Assembly: GCA_900759385.1 (NCBI GenBank)
Contig: CAAEUZ010000087.1
Location: 1-11,347 of the forward strand
Reading direction: 5' to 3'
From: an uncultured Oscillospiraceae bacterium
GTDB lineage: Bacteria > Bacillota > Clostridia > Oscillospirales > Oscillospiraceae
DNA length: 11,347 bases
The notes under the pieces were generated by a model that was not told the DNA's origin, made no database searches, and saw nothing but the letters and a program-made list of their open reading frames with translations. Below are positions 1 to 5,921 of this stretch, one piece after another (position 1 is the first letter of the stretch; the number at the start of each line of letters is the position of its first letter). The position numbers and the translations under genes were made by a program.

Positions 1-211
1 GCTTGGCTGTGCCGCTTGGGATTGGGCCGGGCGCATGGCCATAGTCTCGCGTGGGTGCGTCTGTCCTGATGGGTGTTGCTGCGGCGGCTATGCCGCCGGT
101 GCGCTCTTGGGGTGGCTGTGCCCTTATAATTTGGGGGAGCATTGTACGGCACCCGCCGATATGTTGCGGCTGCATGGGACATTGCCGGCCTCTTTTCCCC
201 TTATAAACAAT

Positions 212-260
212 CGCCCCCTCTCAGAGGGGGCTGCCGGCGGGAGCCGGCTGGGGGAGGGCG
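212..260. repeat. Compound palindromic intergenic repeat (probably interspersed)
   Basis: Two hairpins stand next to each other: CCCCCTC (214-220), loop TCA, GAGGGGG (224-230); then GCCGGC (233-238), loop GGGA, GCCGGC (243-248). Flanking arms (CGCC at 212-215 and the GGGAGGGCG end at 252-260) are partly complementary and could close a cruciform-like three-way fold. From memory, repeats of the form CCCTCTCAGAGGG followed by a second stem and GGGGAGGG are scattered between genes in Oscillospiraceae genomes. That family assignment is recall, not a search result. No transposase is present, so it would be a non-autonomous or REP-like element. Confidence 0.5.
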
Positions 261-383
261 GGTACATGCACCTTTCCCTATGGTCTCGCTGATGCCCGGC
301 GGCTCTGGACACAGGTGCGGCGCCTTTGAGCCGATGCGCAGTGCGGGGTGTTTTACGCTTAATGCGGTTACTGCTGCTTTTTA

Positions 384-400
384 TCCGGCCGGGGGCCGGA
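384..400 (+). other. Perfect hairpin upstream of the macrodomain gene
   Basis: TCCGGCC (384-390), loop GGG, TCCGGCC complement GGCCGGA (394-400) form a perfect 7-bp stem, followed 6 nt later by a run of six T (407-412). The gap between stem and T-run makes it a poor intrinsic terminator for an upstream gene. It lies 13 nt before the GGAGG ribosome binding site at 414-418, so it may instead shape the leader of the macrodomain transcript. Confidence 0.35.
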
Positions 401-425
401 ACACGATTTTTTGGGAGGTTGAATC

Positions 426-941
426 ATGGATAAGACACGTATTGAGATAATCCAGGGCGACATCACACGCTCTGATGCGGACGCTATTGCCAATGCGGCC
501 AACACTTCGCTGCTGGGCGGCGGGGGAGTGGACGGGGCCATCCACCGCGCGGCGGGGCCTCAGCTGCTGGCTGAGTGCCGCACGCTTAACGGCTGTGAGA
601 CCGGCAAGGCCAAGATAACCAAAGGGTACAACCTCAAGGCCAGGTACGTCCTGCACACACCCGGGCCGGTCTGGCATGGCGGGACGCACGGCGAGCCGGA
701 GAAGCTGGCGGGCTGCTACCGCTCCTGCCTGGAGCTGGCCAGCCAGTACGGCTGCCGGACTGTGGACTTCCCCAGCATCTCCACCGGTGTCTACGGCTAC
801 CCCGTTGACAAGGCTGCCGACGTGGCCCTCTCCACTATAGCCGCGTACCTGGACGGGCATCCGGAGATTGAGCGCGTGCGCATGGTATGCTTTGATGCGC
901 GCACCAGGGGCGCGTACGAGGCCGCACTCGCCGCGCTGTGA
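426..941 (+). CDS. Macrodomain protein, probable O-acetyl-ADP-ribose / mono-ADP-ribosyl hydrolase
   Basis: This 171-residue protein is a single stand-alone macrodomain of the MacroD/YmdB type, which binds ADP-ribose and hydrolyses O-acetyl-ADP-ribose or removes mono-ADP-ribose from proteins in the cytosol. Visible motifs in order are GDIT (residues 11-14), NAAN (23-26), the glycine-rich loop GGGGVDGAIH (31-40), and the phosphate-binding loop STGVYGYP (119-126). All are intact, and the length is normal for the family. The ATG start is supported by GGAGG at 414-418, 7 nt upstream. Its stop overlaps the start of the pseudouridine synthase gene in a GTGA arrangement, suggesting translational coupling. 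The fold is highly certain; the in vivo substrate is not readable from sequence. Confidence 0.93.
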   Translation: MDKTRIEIIQGDITRSDADAIANAANTSLLGGGGVDGAIHRAAGPQLLAECRTLNGCETGKAKITKGYNLKARYVLHTPGPVWHGGTHGEPEKLAGCYRSCLELASQYGCRTVDFPSISTGVYGYPVDKAADVALSTIAAYLDGHPEIERVRMVCFDARTRGAYEAALAAL

Positions 942-1837
942 GCGGACGCACGCTGGAGTACACCGTCCCGCCGGAGGGCGAGGGCAAGCGCGTGCGCGCG
1001 GTGCTGCAGGGCGCGCTCGGGCTCTCGGCCGGGCTTGTCACGCGCCTGAAGCACCGGCCGGGCTCGGTGCGCATAAACGGTGACGGGGCCAGGACGATAG
1101 ACCTGCTGCACGCCGGAGACCGGCTGTCCGTGGACGTGGGAGACGCCAAGGAGAGCGCCTTTGTGCCCGCGGGGCCGCGGCTGGACGTGGCCTGGGAGGA
1201 TGAGGACATAATCATCATCAACAAGCCGGCCGGGATGGCCACCCACGGCCGCAGCGACCGGCGCGAGCCCACCGTGGGCGCCATGGTGGCGGCGTACCTG
1301 GGCACGAGCGCGCCATTCCACCCGGTGAACCGCCTGGACCGAGGCACGACGGGGCTGATGTGCGCGGCCAAGACCGGATACATGCACGAGCGGCTTCGCC
1401 GCATCCTGCACACGGACGCCTTCCGGCGTGAGTACCTTGCCATCTGCACCGGCGTGCCGCCGGAGGCCGAGGGGGAGATAGACGCGCCCATCGCGCGCTA
1501 CAACGAGGAAAAGCGCTTCTGCGTGCGGGAAGACGGCGCGCCCAGCCTCACCAGGTACAAAGTGCTGCTCACCTGGGAGGGCCGCAGCCTGCTGCGCGTG
1601 CGGCCCGAGACGGGCAGGACGCACCAGATCCGCGTGCACATGGCCAGCATAGGCTGTCCGCTGCTCGGCGACCGCCTCTACGGACGGCTGAGCCGCGAGC
1701 TGGACCGCCCTGCGCTGCACTCTGCCGCGCTCACGCTCATACACCCGCTCACCGGAGAGACGGTATCCGTCCGCGCACCCCTGCCGGGGGATATGCGCGC
1801 CATGCTGCCGGAGGGCTGCGGTGCGGACGCATTATAG
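938..1837 (+). CDS. RluA-family RNA pseudouridine synthase
   Basis: This 299-residue enzyme isomerises specific uridines to pseudouridine in rRNA or tRNA. Residues 1-80 form a divergent S4-like N-terminal RNA-binding region, including LKHRPGSVRING. The catalytic domain begins near residue 88 with the typical EDIIIINKPAGMATHG stretch. The family catalytic motif is NRLDRGTTGL (131-140), with the nucleophilic Asp at 134; the common form is HRLDxxTSG, and here Asn replaces His. GRTHQIRVH (226-234) and RPALHSAALTLIHP (257-270) are also family signatures. The start is the GTG at 938, which overlaps the upstream stop by 4 bases (GTGA); there is no strong separate ribosome binding site, which fits coupled translation. 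The family is clear. Which RNA position it modifies (RluC/RluD/YlyB-like) cannot be told. Confidence 0.93.
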   Translation: MSGRTLEYTVPPEGEGKRVRAVLQGALGLSAGLVTRLKHRPGSVRINGDGARTIDLLHAGDRLSVDVGDAKESAFVPAGPRLDVAWEDEDIIIINKPAGMATHGRSDRREPTVGAMVAAYLGTSAPFHPVNRLDRGTTGLMCAAKTGYMHERLRRILHTDAFRREYLAICTGVPPEAEGEIDAPIARYNEEKRFCVREDGAPSLTRYKVLLTWEGRSLLRVRPETGRTHQIRVHMASIGCPLLGDRLYGRLSRELDRPALHSAALTLIHPLTGETVSVRAPLPGDMRAMLPEGCGADAL

Positions 1838-1842
1838 ACGCA

Positions 1843-1877
1843 ACCGGAGGAGAGTAATTCTCCTCCGGTACTTTTAT
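1843..1877 (+). terminator. Intrinsic terminator after the pseudouridine synthase
   Basis: An 11-bp perfect stem, ACCGGAGGAGA (1843-1853) against TCTCCTCCGGT (1859-1869), with loop GTAAT, starts 5 nt after the stop codon. It is followed by ACTTTTAT, a short T-run. The stem is strong and the tail only moderate. It would end the macrodomain-pseudouridine synthase transcript and isolate it from the sigma factor operon. Confidence 0.75.
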
Positions 1878-1898
1878 AGAAGCAATTTTCACGGCCGG

Positions 1899-1926
1899 TG
1901 TAACAAAACGCGCAATGCAGATGTCT
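1899..1926 (+). promoter_or_regulatory. Candidate ECF-type (autoregulated) promoter
   Basis: TGTAAC at 1899-1904 is followed by an A-run and, after a 17-nt spacer, TGTCT at 1922-1926. This matches the general ECF promoter layout: an AAC-containing -35 such as TGAAAC/TGTAAC, then a CGTC/CGTA-like -10 about 16-17 nt away. It lies directly ahead of the ECF sigma gene, where autoregulated promoters are usual. Transcription would begin near 1931-1934, leaving a short leader that contains the AGGAGG site at 1939-1944. The -10 has T in place of the usual first C, so this is a candidate only. Confidence 0.55.
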
Positions 1927-1950
1927 TACAGTGTAGAGAGGAGGGGGGAC

Positions 1951-2412
1951 ATGGACGATTTTGAGCTTATATACCGCGAAAACGCCCTGAAAGTCTACCG
2001 CTTTCTCCTCACGCTGGGCTGTCCACCGCAGGAGGCGGAGGACGTAATCCAGGACACCTTTGTGAAGGCGCTGCTGAACATCGGCAGTTTTCGCGCCGAG
2101 AGCGATATATATGTCTGGCTGTGCAGCATTGCGAAGAACACCTGGTACACGCGGCTGAAGCGCCGGAAGCGCCGTGCGCCGGAGCCTGAACCTGCCAATG
2201 CGGCCGGGCACGAGGGGCTGTACGCCTGGCTGGATTTAATTGACCGCCTGCCGGAGCCGTACCGCGCGGTGTTTTCCCGCCGCGCCCTGGCCGGGTGGGA
2301 CTACGCCGACATAGCCGCGGCGGAGGGAAAGAGCGAGAGCTGGGCGCGGGTCACGTACCACCGCGCGAGGCTAAAGCTGCTGGATATGCTGAAGGAGGAT
2401 GATGACAGATGA
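1951..2412 (+). CDS. ECF-type RNA polymerase sigma factor
   Basis: This 153-residue protein has the two-domain layout of extracytoplasmic-function sigma factors, which redirect RNA polymerase to stress or envelope genes. The sigma-2 region (about 5-72) includes EAEDVIQDTFVKAL, matching the conserved helix that contacts core polymerase, and FRAESDIYVWLCSIAKN, the -10 recognition helix. A basic linker (RLKRRKRR) follows. The sigma-4 region (about 91-146) includes LPEPYRAVFSRRALAGWDYADIA and a recognition helix ending in YHRARLKL. An in-frame ATG at 1915 would lie inside the candidate promoter and lacks a ribosome binding site. The ATG at 1951 has AGGAGG at 1939-1944, 6 nt upstream, and was chosen. 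The stop overlaps the anti-sigma start (ATGA). The regulon is unknown. Confidence 0.93.
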   Translation: MDDFELIYRENALKVYRFLLTLGCPPQEAEDVIQDTFVKALLNIGSFRAESDIYVWLCSIAKNTWYTRLKRRKRRAPEPEPANAAGHEGLYAWLDLIDRLPEPYRAVFSRRALAGWDYADIAAAEGKSESWARVTYHRARLKLLDMLKEDDDR

Positions 2413-3143
2413 GTATAAGCTGCGAAGTCTGCCGCGACCTGCTGCCGCTATACGTGGACGGGGTCTGCTCTGCGGAGAGCTGTGCGCTGGTGGAGGAGCA
2501 CCTGGCCCGGTGCGGCGCGTGCCGCATGGAGTACGAGCGCATGGGCGGCAAAGAGGGAGCGCCGGCTCCGGCGCCGGACGCCTCCGCGGTAATAAAAAGG
2601 GCGGCGCGGGAGATGACCGTCCGCGCAATGCTCACCGCGGCGGGATTTGCGGCAATAATCATATACTGGGTCATCTACGCCTGGGAGAGCTCCATGGCCG
2701 ACGGCGGGGACTACCGATATTTCAGTTACGGCTTCCATGAGCTGTGGGCTGGAGGCGCCCTGCTGGTGCCGACAGCTACGGGCATTTGGCTTATTTCGCG
2801 GCTGTGGAAGGCTCTGAAGCGGCGCAGCTGGAAGAGCAGCGCGCCGATGCTCATATTGCTGGCGGCCCTGCTCGCGGCACAGCTGGGCTATATGGCTTCG
2901 TGGCCGAAGTGGACTGCGAGCTCGCCGCGCACAACGGTCGTGGAGCGCATAGACGATTACCATGTGACGGCATATATCGGCGATGAACACGAGAACATAC
3001 AGTTTACGCTCGAAGCCGCGCCGAATGTCGTGAATCTGCTCGAAGAGGGCAAGGAGTATAACATCACGTTCAGCCACGACGGTAATTTCGGGGACGCGAA
3101 GCTGCTGCATGTGTACGGTCCGACGCCGTTCCAGGACAGATGA
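2409..3143 (+). CDS. Membrane anti-sigma factor with N-terminal zinc-finger (zf-HC2) domain
   Basis: This 244-residue protein probably sequesters the ECF sigma factor encoded just upstream. The N-terminus carries an anti-sigma zinc-binding motif: C5 and C8 (CEVC), then H31-x3-C35-x2-C38 in the EEHLARCGAC stretch. Hydrophobic segments at about 73-92, 113-133 and 146-164 look like three membrane helices, with Lys/Arg-rich loops (about 131-142) on the cytosolic side. The tail, residues 165-244, would be an extracytoplasmic, beta-rich domain that could sense a signal or be cut in regulated proteolysis. I recognise no named domain in that tail. The ATGA overlap with the sigma gene indicates translational coupling, which would keep the pair in balance. 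The anti-sigma role rests on the zinc motif and the neighbour. Confidence 0.88.
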   Translation: MSISCEVCRDLLPLYVDGVCSAESCALVEEHLARCGACRMEYERMGGKEGAPAPAPDASAVIKRAAREMTVRAMLTAAGFAAIIIYWVIYAWESSMADGGDYRYFSYGFHELWAGGALLVPTATGIWLISRLWKALKRRSWKSSAPMLILLAALLAAQLGYMASWPKWTASSPRTTVVERIDDYHVTAYIGDEHENIQFTLEAAPNVVNLLEEGKEYNITFSHDGNFGDAKLLHVYGPTPFQDR

Positions 3144-3144
3144 G

Positions 3145-3179
3145 AAAAAACTCCCCCGGCACCGCCGGGGGAGTTTTTT
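3145..3179. terminator. Bidirectional intrinsic terminator
   Basis: A perfect 10-bp GC-rich stem, CTCCCCCGGC (3151-3160) and GCCGGGGGAG (3164-3173), with loop ACC, is flanked by A6 (3145-3150) and T6 (3174-3179). It works in both directions. On the + strand it ends the sigma/anti-sigma transcript 2 nt after the stop codon. On the - strand it ends the 2-oxoacid oxidoreductase operon about 17 nt after the gamma-subunit stop. Confidence 0.95.
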
Positions 3180-3196
3180 GCTTGTTCTTGCGGGAA

Positions 3197-3751
3197 TTAT
3201 GCGCCGTAGTGCTCCTGGACGTAGGCCATGCCGGCTTCGAGGGCCTTGATGTTGCCCTCAAGGAACTTGGCCTTGCGCTCGCCGAGCTCGACGCGCATGG
3301 CGTTGATGACGGCGTCCTTGGAGATGACCTCCGGCCTCTTGGCTATGTAGGCGCCGAGGAAGACGACGTTGGGGCCCTTGAGGTTGCCGATGGATTCGGC
3401 TATCTCGTTGCAGGGCACGTAAACGGCGTCGACATCGTCGCGGGAGGTCTTGATGTCGATGATGGAGCTGTTGACAAGCAGCAGTCCGCCCGGCTTCACG
3501 CTGCCCTCAAACTTGAGCAGGGAGGGCTTGTTCATCGCGAGGATGGTGTCAGCCTGAGCTATCAGAGGGCTGGCCACGGGCTTGTCGGAGACGACGACGG
3601 AGCAGTTGGCCGTGCCGCCGCGCATCTCAGGGCCGTAGCTGGGCAGCCAGGAGACGTGCTTGCCGCTCTCCATGCCGGCCTCGGCAAGGAACTTGCCGAT
3701 GAGCAGCATACCCTGTCCGCCGAAGCCTGCGAATATACACTGTTCCTTCAT
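3197..3751 (-). CDS. 2-oxoacid:ferredoxin oxidoreductase, gamma subunit
   Basis: This 184-residue protein is the gamma (catalytic-gamma, POR family) subunit of a four-subunit ferredoxin-dependent 2-oxoacid oxidoreductase. The complex decarboxylates a 2-oxoacid with coenzyme A to give acyl-CoA, CO2 and reduced ferredoxin in the cytosol. The family signature FAGFGGQGMLLIGKFLAEA (about 7-25) is intact, as is SYGPEMRGGTANCSVVVSD (38-56), the usual second signature. Length is normal. It begins 3 nt after the beta-subunit stop and is the last gene before the bidirectional terminator. The start is ATG with only a weak AAGGGGG site inside the end of the beta gene, consistent with coupled translation. 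Confidence 0.95.
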   Translation of the reverse strand: MKEQCIFAGFGGQGMLLIGKFLAEAGMESGKHVSWLPSYGPEMRGGTANCSVVVSDKPVASPLIAQADTILAMNKPSLLKFEGSVKPGGLLLVNSSIIDIKTSRDDVDAVYVPCNEIAESIGNLKGPNVVFLGAYIAKRPEVISKDAVINAMRVELGERKAKFLEGNIKALEAGMAYVQEHYGA

Positions 3752-3754
3752 AAC

Positions 3755-4498
3755 TTACTCGGCCCCCTTATCCTTGTAGACACCCAGCGGGTAGTACGGG
3801 ATCATGTTGTCTTCGAGCCACTTGATGGCCTCAACAGGGCTCATGCCCCAGTTGGTCGGGCAGGTGGAGAGGACTTCGACGATGTTCAGACCGTGGCCCT
3901 CCATCTGGTACTGGAAGGCCTTCTTGATGGCCTTCTTAGCCTTCATGATGTTGGCGGTGGTGTTCAGGGCGACGCGCTCGGCGTAGTAGCAGTCAGGGAT
4001 CTGGCTGAGCATCTCGCACACCTTGATGGGAGCGCCGCTCCACTCCTCGCTGCGGCCGTAGGGGCTGGTGGTGGTCTTCTGGCCGATGAGGGTGGTGGGG
4101 GCCATCTGGCCGCCGGTCATGCCGTAAATGGCGTTGTTGATGAAGATAACGGTGATCTTCTCGCCGCGGTGGGCGGCGTGAATGATCTCGTTGGTGCCGA
4201 TGGAAGCAAGGTCACCGTCGCCCTGGTAGGTGAACACGCAGGTGTTCGGGTGAACGCGCTTGATACCGGTGGCGACAGCGGGGGCGCGGCCATGCGCGGC
4301 CTCGAACATGTCGCAGTTAAAGTAATCGTATGCGAAAACGGAGCAGCCGACGGGGGCGACGCCGATGACGTTGTCCTCCAGGCCGAGCTCTTCTATGGTC
4401 TCACCGACCAGGCGATGCGCTATACCGTGGTTGCAGCCGGGGCAGTAGTGGAACACGGTATCGGTCAGCATCTTGGTCTTCTCAAATACTACGGCCAT
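3755..4498 (-). CDS. 2-oxoacid:ferredoxin oxidoreductase, beta subunit (thiamine diphosphate-binding)
   Basis: This 247-residue subunit binds thiamine diphosphate, the cofactor that carries out decarboxylation. CPGCNHG (19-25) and the Cys at 52 and 62 are typical beta-subunit cysteines. GDGDLASIG (93-101) through NNAIYGMTGGQ (121-131) is the TPP/Mg2+-binding motif (GDG...NN pattern), fully conserved. The start codon overlaps the alpha-subunit stop by one base (TAATG), and a GGGAGG ribosome binding site lies inside the end of the alpha gene. Size and order (delta-alpha-beta-gamma) match clostridial Kor/Vor operons. The subunit role is certain; the preferred 2-oxoacid is not. Confidence 0.95.
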   Translation of the reverse strand: MAVVFEKTKMLTDTVFHYCPGCNHGIAHRLVGETIEELGLEDNVIGVAPVGCSVFAYDYFNCDMFEAAHGRAPAVATGIKRVHPNTCVFTYQGDGDLASIGTNEIIHAAHRGEKITVIFINNAIYGMTGGQMAPTTLIGQKTTTSPYGRSEEWSGAPIKVCEMLSQIPDCYYAERVALNTTANIMKAKKAIKKAFQYQMEGHGLNIVEVLSTCPTNWGMSPVEAIKWLEDNMIPYYPLGVYKDKGAE

Positions 4499-5574
4499 TA
4501 CAATACCTCCCTCATGCTGAGCAGCTTAGCTTTGATCTCTTCCGGCGTGGGCATCTGGCTGCCGTAGTGGCCGAAGAAATCAACCTTGTTTTCACCGTTG
4601 ATGGCGAGCTTGACGTCCTCGAGCATCTGGCCGGCGTTGAGCTCAACGTCGAGCACAGCCTTGACGCCGGGGGCGACAGCGATGTCATGCAGCTCCTTGT
4701 ACGGGAAGGGCCAGAGGGTGATGGGACGGAGGAGGCCGATGTTAATGCCCTCGTCCTTGAGCTCGTCGATGGCGCTCTTGGCTATACGGGCAACGGTGCC
4801 GAAAGCGGTGACGACTATCTCGGCGCCCTCGAGGTTGTAGGCTTCGTAACGGACCTCGTTCTTCTCTATCTCGCGATAGGTGGCCTGGAGGTTCTCGTTG
4901 TGACGGCTCAGGTCCTCGGTCTCAATGTACATGGAGTTGATGATGGTGCGGCCGCTCTTCTTGGAGAAACCGTGGCCGTTGGCGGCCCAGGGCTTCTTCT
5001 CGAGGTCAACCTTGTACTCCTTCATCTCGGGCAGCACGACAGGCTCCATCATCTGGCAGATCATGCCGTCGGCGACGATCATGACCGGGCACTGATACTT
5101 GTCGGCCGTGTCGAAAGCTACGCTCATGAGGTCGATGCTCTCCTGGACGGAGGCGGGGGCGAAGACGACGAGGTGATAGTCACCGTGGCCGCCGCCCTTG
5201 GTGGCCTGGAAGTAGTCAGCCTGGCCGGCCTGGATGCTGCCGAGGCCGGGGCCGCCGCGCATGACGTTCATGATGACGCAGGGCAGCTTGGCGCCGGCTA
5301 TGTAGGAGATGCCCTCCTGCTTCAGGGAGACTCCGGGGGAGGAAGAGCTGGTCAGGACGCGCTCGCCGGTGCCGGCAGCGCCGTAAACCATGTTGATAGC
5401 GCCGACCTCGCTCTCGGCCTGCAGGAAGCAGCCGCCGATTTCGGGCATGCGCTCAGACATGTACTCGGGGATCTCGGTCTGCGGGGTTATCGGGTAGCCG
5501 AAGAAGTAGCGGCAGCCGGCACGGATGGCGGCCTCAGCTATGGCTTCGCTGCCCTTCATAAGAGTCAATGCCAT
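4498..5574 (-). CDS. vorB: 2-oxoacid:ferredoxin oxidoreductase, alpha subunit (VorB-like)
   Basis: This 358-residue subunit carries the pyrimidine-binding and transketolase C-terminal domains of the complex. GYPITPQTEIPEYMS (26-40), QAESEVGAINMVYGAAGTGERV (starting at 52) and SSSSPG (76-81) are the signature stretches; NVMRGGPGLGSIQ (from about 103) contributes to the active site. A second domain starts near 254 (EIVVTAFGTVARI). From memory it closely resembles the family named 3-methyl-2-oxobutanoate:ferredoxin oxidoreductase subunit VorB, which would make isobutyryl-CoA from 2-ketoisovalerate. Family names do not settle substrate in this superfamily, and 2-oxoglutarate or aryl/branched 2-oxoacids are possible. 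The ATG start has GAGGAGGA 6-7 nt upstream, overlapping the ferredoxin stop codon. Confidence 0.92.
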   Translation of the reverse strand: MALTLMKGSEAIAEAAIRAGCRYFFGYPITPQTEIPEYMSERMPEIGGCFLQAESEVGAINMVYGAAGTGERVLTSSSSPGVSLKQEGISYIAGAKLPCVIMNVMRGGPGLGSIQAGQADYFQATKGGGHGDYHLVVFAPASVQESIDLMSVAFDTADKYQCPVMIVADGMICQMMEPVVLPEMKEYKVDLEKKPWAANGHGFSKKSGRTIINSMYIETEDLSRHNENLQATYREIEKNEVRYEAYNLEGAEIVVTAFGTVARIAKSAIDELKDEGINIGLLRPITLWPFPYKELHDIAVAPGVKAVLDVELNAGQMLEDVKLAINGENKVDFFGHYGSQMPTPEEIKAKLLSMREVL

Positions 5575-5587
5575 ATCTCGTTCCTCC

Positions 5588-5797
5588 TCATTCCTTCTCG
5601 ATGCGGATTACCACATCGGGACACGTACGGGCGCAGGACGCGCAGGCTATGCAGGCGTCGATGTCGGTCATCTCAGCCGGGTGATATCCCTTGGCGTTCA
5701 GCTTGGTCTTGGAGAGCTGCAGTATCTTCTTCGGGCATGCACGGACGCAGAGTCCGCAGCCCTTGCACAGCTCCTCGTTGATGGTGAATTTTACCAT
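5588..5797 (-). CDS. 2-oxoacid:ferredoxin oxidoreductase, delta subunit (2x[4Fe-4S] ferredoxin-like)
   Basis: This 69-residue protein contains two complete [4Fe-4S] motifs: C11-x2-C14-x2-C17-x3-C21P and C49-x2-C52-x2-C55-x3-C59P. It is the electron-transfer delta subunit that passes electrons from the thiamine centre to external ferredoxin. It is the first gene of the four-subunit set, separated from alpha by 13 nt that hold the alpha ribosome binding site. The ATG at 5797 has GAGG/AGGAG-like sequence just upstream. The two clusters, size and position leave little doubt about its role. Confidence 0.95.
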   Translation of the reverse strand: MVKFTINEELCKGCGLCVRACPKKILQLSKTKLNAKGYHPAEMTDIDACIACASCARTCPDVVIRIEKE

Positions 5798-5921
5798 GCT
5801 CCTACCTCATTTCTTTCAGAAGTTTGCTTTCATTCACTTGAGGCTGACATACATATATGAATAAATTGCCCTGCTTCGGGCCGTTTCGGCCCAAAACGTC
5901 ACAATTATTCACCTCTGTAAA
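5798..5921 (-). other. Leader/gap before the oxidoreductase genes, with overlapping hairpins
   Basis: This 124-nt gap has no gene and no T-tailed terminator on the - strand, so read-through from the P-loop gene is possible. It holds a hairpin (+ strand GGGCCG 5878-5883, loop TTT, CGGCCC 5887-5892) and a competing pairing in which GGGC 5878-5881 pairs with GCCC 5868-5871. A 13-bp palindrome, CTGTAA-A-TTACAG (5915-5927), overlaps the stop codon of the P-loop gene. I see no convincing -35/-10 pair. Whether the four-subunit genes have their own promoter is open. Confidence 0.4.

Larger units (their letters stand above)
1..425. other. Gene-free GC-rich intergenic region with hairpins
   Basis: No open frame here has a ribosome binding site, a recognisable protein motif or a plausible composition, so I call no gene. 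What can be seen is structure. There is a 7-bp-stem hairpin at 82-98 (CGGCGGC-TAT-GCCGCCG), a compound palindromic element at 212-260, and a 7-bp-stem hairpin at 384-400. The 9-mer CCCTTATAA occurs at 121-129 and again at 198-206, and TGGGGGAG occurs at 132-139 and 249-256. The region may therefore hold two related copies of one repeat, the first lacking its central palindromes. The stretch ends with the ribosome binding site of the macrodomain gene. No tRNA was recognised. Confidence 0.6.

Noticed and set aside
82..98. CGGCGGC-TAT-GCCGCCG hairpin as a terminator for a gene left of the window
   Set aside because: No T-run follows on either strand and no gene end is visible, so it is only noted as structure.
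35..450. Short open frames in the left intergenic region
   Set aside because: They run through the palindromic repeat, overlap each other in several frames, lack ribosome binding sites and show no protein-like motifs.
797..1744. Minus-strand open frames opposite the macrodomain and pseudouridine synthase genes
   Set aside because: Antisense to genes with intact catalytic motifs; Arg/Ala/His-rich low-quality sequence and no start signals.
1915..1950. Earlier in-frame ATG for the ECF sigma factor
   Set aside because: It lies within the candidate promoter and has no ribosome binding site, whereas ATG 1951 has AGGAGG at the right distance and starts at the sigma-2 domain.
3140..4567. Very long open frame on the + strand opposite the beta and gamma subunit genes
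   Set aside because: It is antisense to two genes with complete family motifs, has a repetitive Val/Asp/Gly/Leu-rich composition typical of a GC-rich shadow frame, and starts within the terminator.
4567..5781. Long + strand open frame opposite the alpha and ferredoxin subunit genes
   Set aside because: Same shadow composition; antisense to the well-supported VorB-like and ferredoxin genes, with no ribosome binding site.
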